Below, piece after piece: positions 63,553 through 64,000 of a stretch of 64,000 nucleotides of DNA (its first letter is position 1; each line of letters opens with the position of its first letter). This DNA comes from JACKIC01 sp964543795. GTDB lineage: Bacteria; Planctomycetota; UBA1135; UBA2386. Location of the stretch: NCBI GenBank assembly GCA_964543795.1, contig CAZIZN010000001.1:62001-126000 (forward strand), in the 5' to 3' direction. The position numbers and the translations under genes are program-made. The notes beneath the pieces were generated by a model, which was not told the DNA's origin, did not search any database, and saw only the letters and a program-made list of their open reading frames with translations.

Positions 63553-64000
63553 TCAGCGCGCCGCGAACTCGGCGAGCCTGCGGTCGAACGTGCGCGCATC
63601 GATCACCGCGTCGGCGACCCGCGCGAGTTCGGCGCAACGCAGGTAGTGCGCGCGATCGCGGGCCCGCTCCTCGCGGTTCACGAGCAGGAAGGTGTCCTGT
63701 AGCCCGTTGAGCCAGGCGAGGAACGCGAGCCCAGCCTTGTAGTGCTGCGTCGGCGCCGCGAACACGTGTCTGCCGAGCTCTTCGCAGGCCGCCATGCGCG
63801 CGGTGAAGCCCGCGACGTCACCCCGCTCGAGCGCGCGGAGCGCCAGCTGTGTCGGCCGGGCGATCGCATCGAGGATGCCGAGCAGCGCGTGGCTGAAGTC
63901 GCCGAGCGCGACGCGGCGGCTGCCGATCGTGGTCTCTCCCGCGGGCGGCCGCCCGTCGCCGAGCAGCATCCGCCCGAAGTGGAAGTCGTCGCCGGTCAGC
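63553..64000 (-). CDS. DUF993 (dihydrodipicolinate synthase-like) protein, partial
   Basis: The C-terminal 148 residues are present, and the frame continues past the right edge (LTGDDFHFGRMLLGDG just before 63969). The sequence ALGDFSHALLGILDAIARP, then FAAPTQHYKAGLAFLAWLNG, matches the C-terminal part of DUF993 proteins, a branch of the DHDPS aldolase superfamily. Catalytic residues would lie in the missing N-terminal part. Function is not established. Confidence 0.75.
   Translation of the reverse strand, partial: LTGDDFHFGRMLLGDGRPPAGETTIGSRRVALGDFSHALLGILDAIARPTQLALRALERGDVAGFTARMAACEELGRHVFAAPTQHYKAGLAFLAWLNGLQDTFLLVNREERARDRAHYLRCAELARVADAVIDARTFDRRLAEFAAR

Overview
The window is a high-GC bacterial chromosome segment carrying about 56 genes and almost no intergenic space. 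It most likely comes from a planctomycete (Planctomycetota). That assignment is an inference from gene content: large Ser/Thr protein kinases with a membrane segment and TPR-like repeats, an ECF sigma factor beside one of them, PEP-CTERM-type small proteins, many secreted Kelch, FG-GAP and carboxypeptidase-regulatory-like proteins, and a recurrent lineage-type C-terminal 'PGC...Q' domain on three exported proteins. KdsA points to a Gram-negative envelope with KDO-containing LPS. No rRNA, tRNA, CRISPR array, insertion sequence or prophage was seen.

Layout. 1-7.8 kb: a 4Fe-4S membrane protein cut by the left edge, a secreted Kelch-like protein, glnS, a GT4-GT2 fusion glycosyltransferase, ssb (TTG start) and a PilZ protein. 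7.9-15.4 kb, minus strand: a translation block ffh, rpsP, a hypothetical, maf, a GTGA-coupled membrane hypothetical, rpmE, prfA, a membrane protein and prmC. 15.5-19.9 kb: a putative lipoprotein, then the minus-strand run amidohydrolase, larE, M28 peptidase. 20-26.6 kb, minus strand: a double-YCII (DGPF) protein coupled to an ECF42-like sigma factor, then a second ECF sigma factor next to a 1256-residue kinase-Kelch fusion. 26.6-28.2 kb: small envelope proteins (DUF3309, a membrane-anchored protein, PEP-CTERM) with two copies of a palindromic motif. 28.2-34 kb, minus strand: a sugar nucleotidyltransferase, a 14-repeat FG-GAP lipoprotein, and thiS, thiG, CPBP protease, gamma-carbonic anhydrase, the last three overlapping by 4 bp. 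34-41 kb: an RlmI-type methyltransferase, an accessory pair (AAA ATPase plus DUF4276/TOPRIM-like protein) that looks like a defence module, a lipoprotein and a 1010-residue repeat protein. 41-48 kb: aconitase with a histone-H1-like basic tail and a secreted beta-propeller-like protein. 46.8-53 kb, minus strand: tlpA-like, cdd, deoC, aldehyde dehydrogenase, half-length aldehyde dehydrogenase, deoA, which is a deoxynucleoside catabolic operon. 53-64 kb: a PLP-dependent decarboxylase, a secreted thioredoxin/TPR protein, an RmlD-like reductase divergent from a lipid kinase, a PPC-domain secreted protein, the coupled run kdsA, Ser/Thr kinase, gluconokinase, and a DUF993 gene cut by the right edge.

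How the genes work together. Neighbouring same-strand genes repeatedly overlap by ATGA, GTGA or TGATG, which suggests widespread translational coupling. The clearest pathway is cytidine/deoxynucleoside breakdown: Cdd deaminates, DeoA phosphorolyses, DeoC cleaves deoxyribose-5-phosphate, and the aldehyde dehydrogenases can dispose of acetaldehyde. RpmE, PrfA and PrmC form a translation-termination cluster in which PrmC methylates the GGQ glutamine of PrfA. The most unusual items are the kinase-Kelch fusion with an internal signal-peptide-like segment, the ATPase/TOPRIM-like pair, the H1-like tail on aconitase, and the duplicated palindromic motif ahead of small envelope genes.
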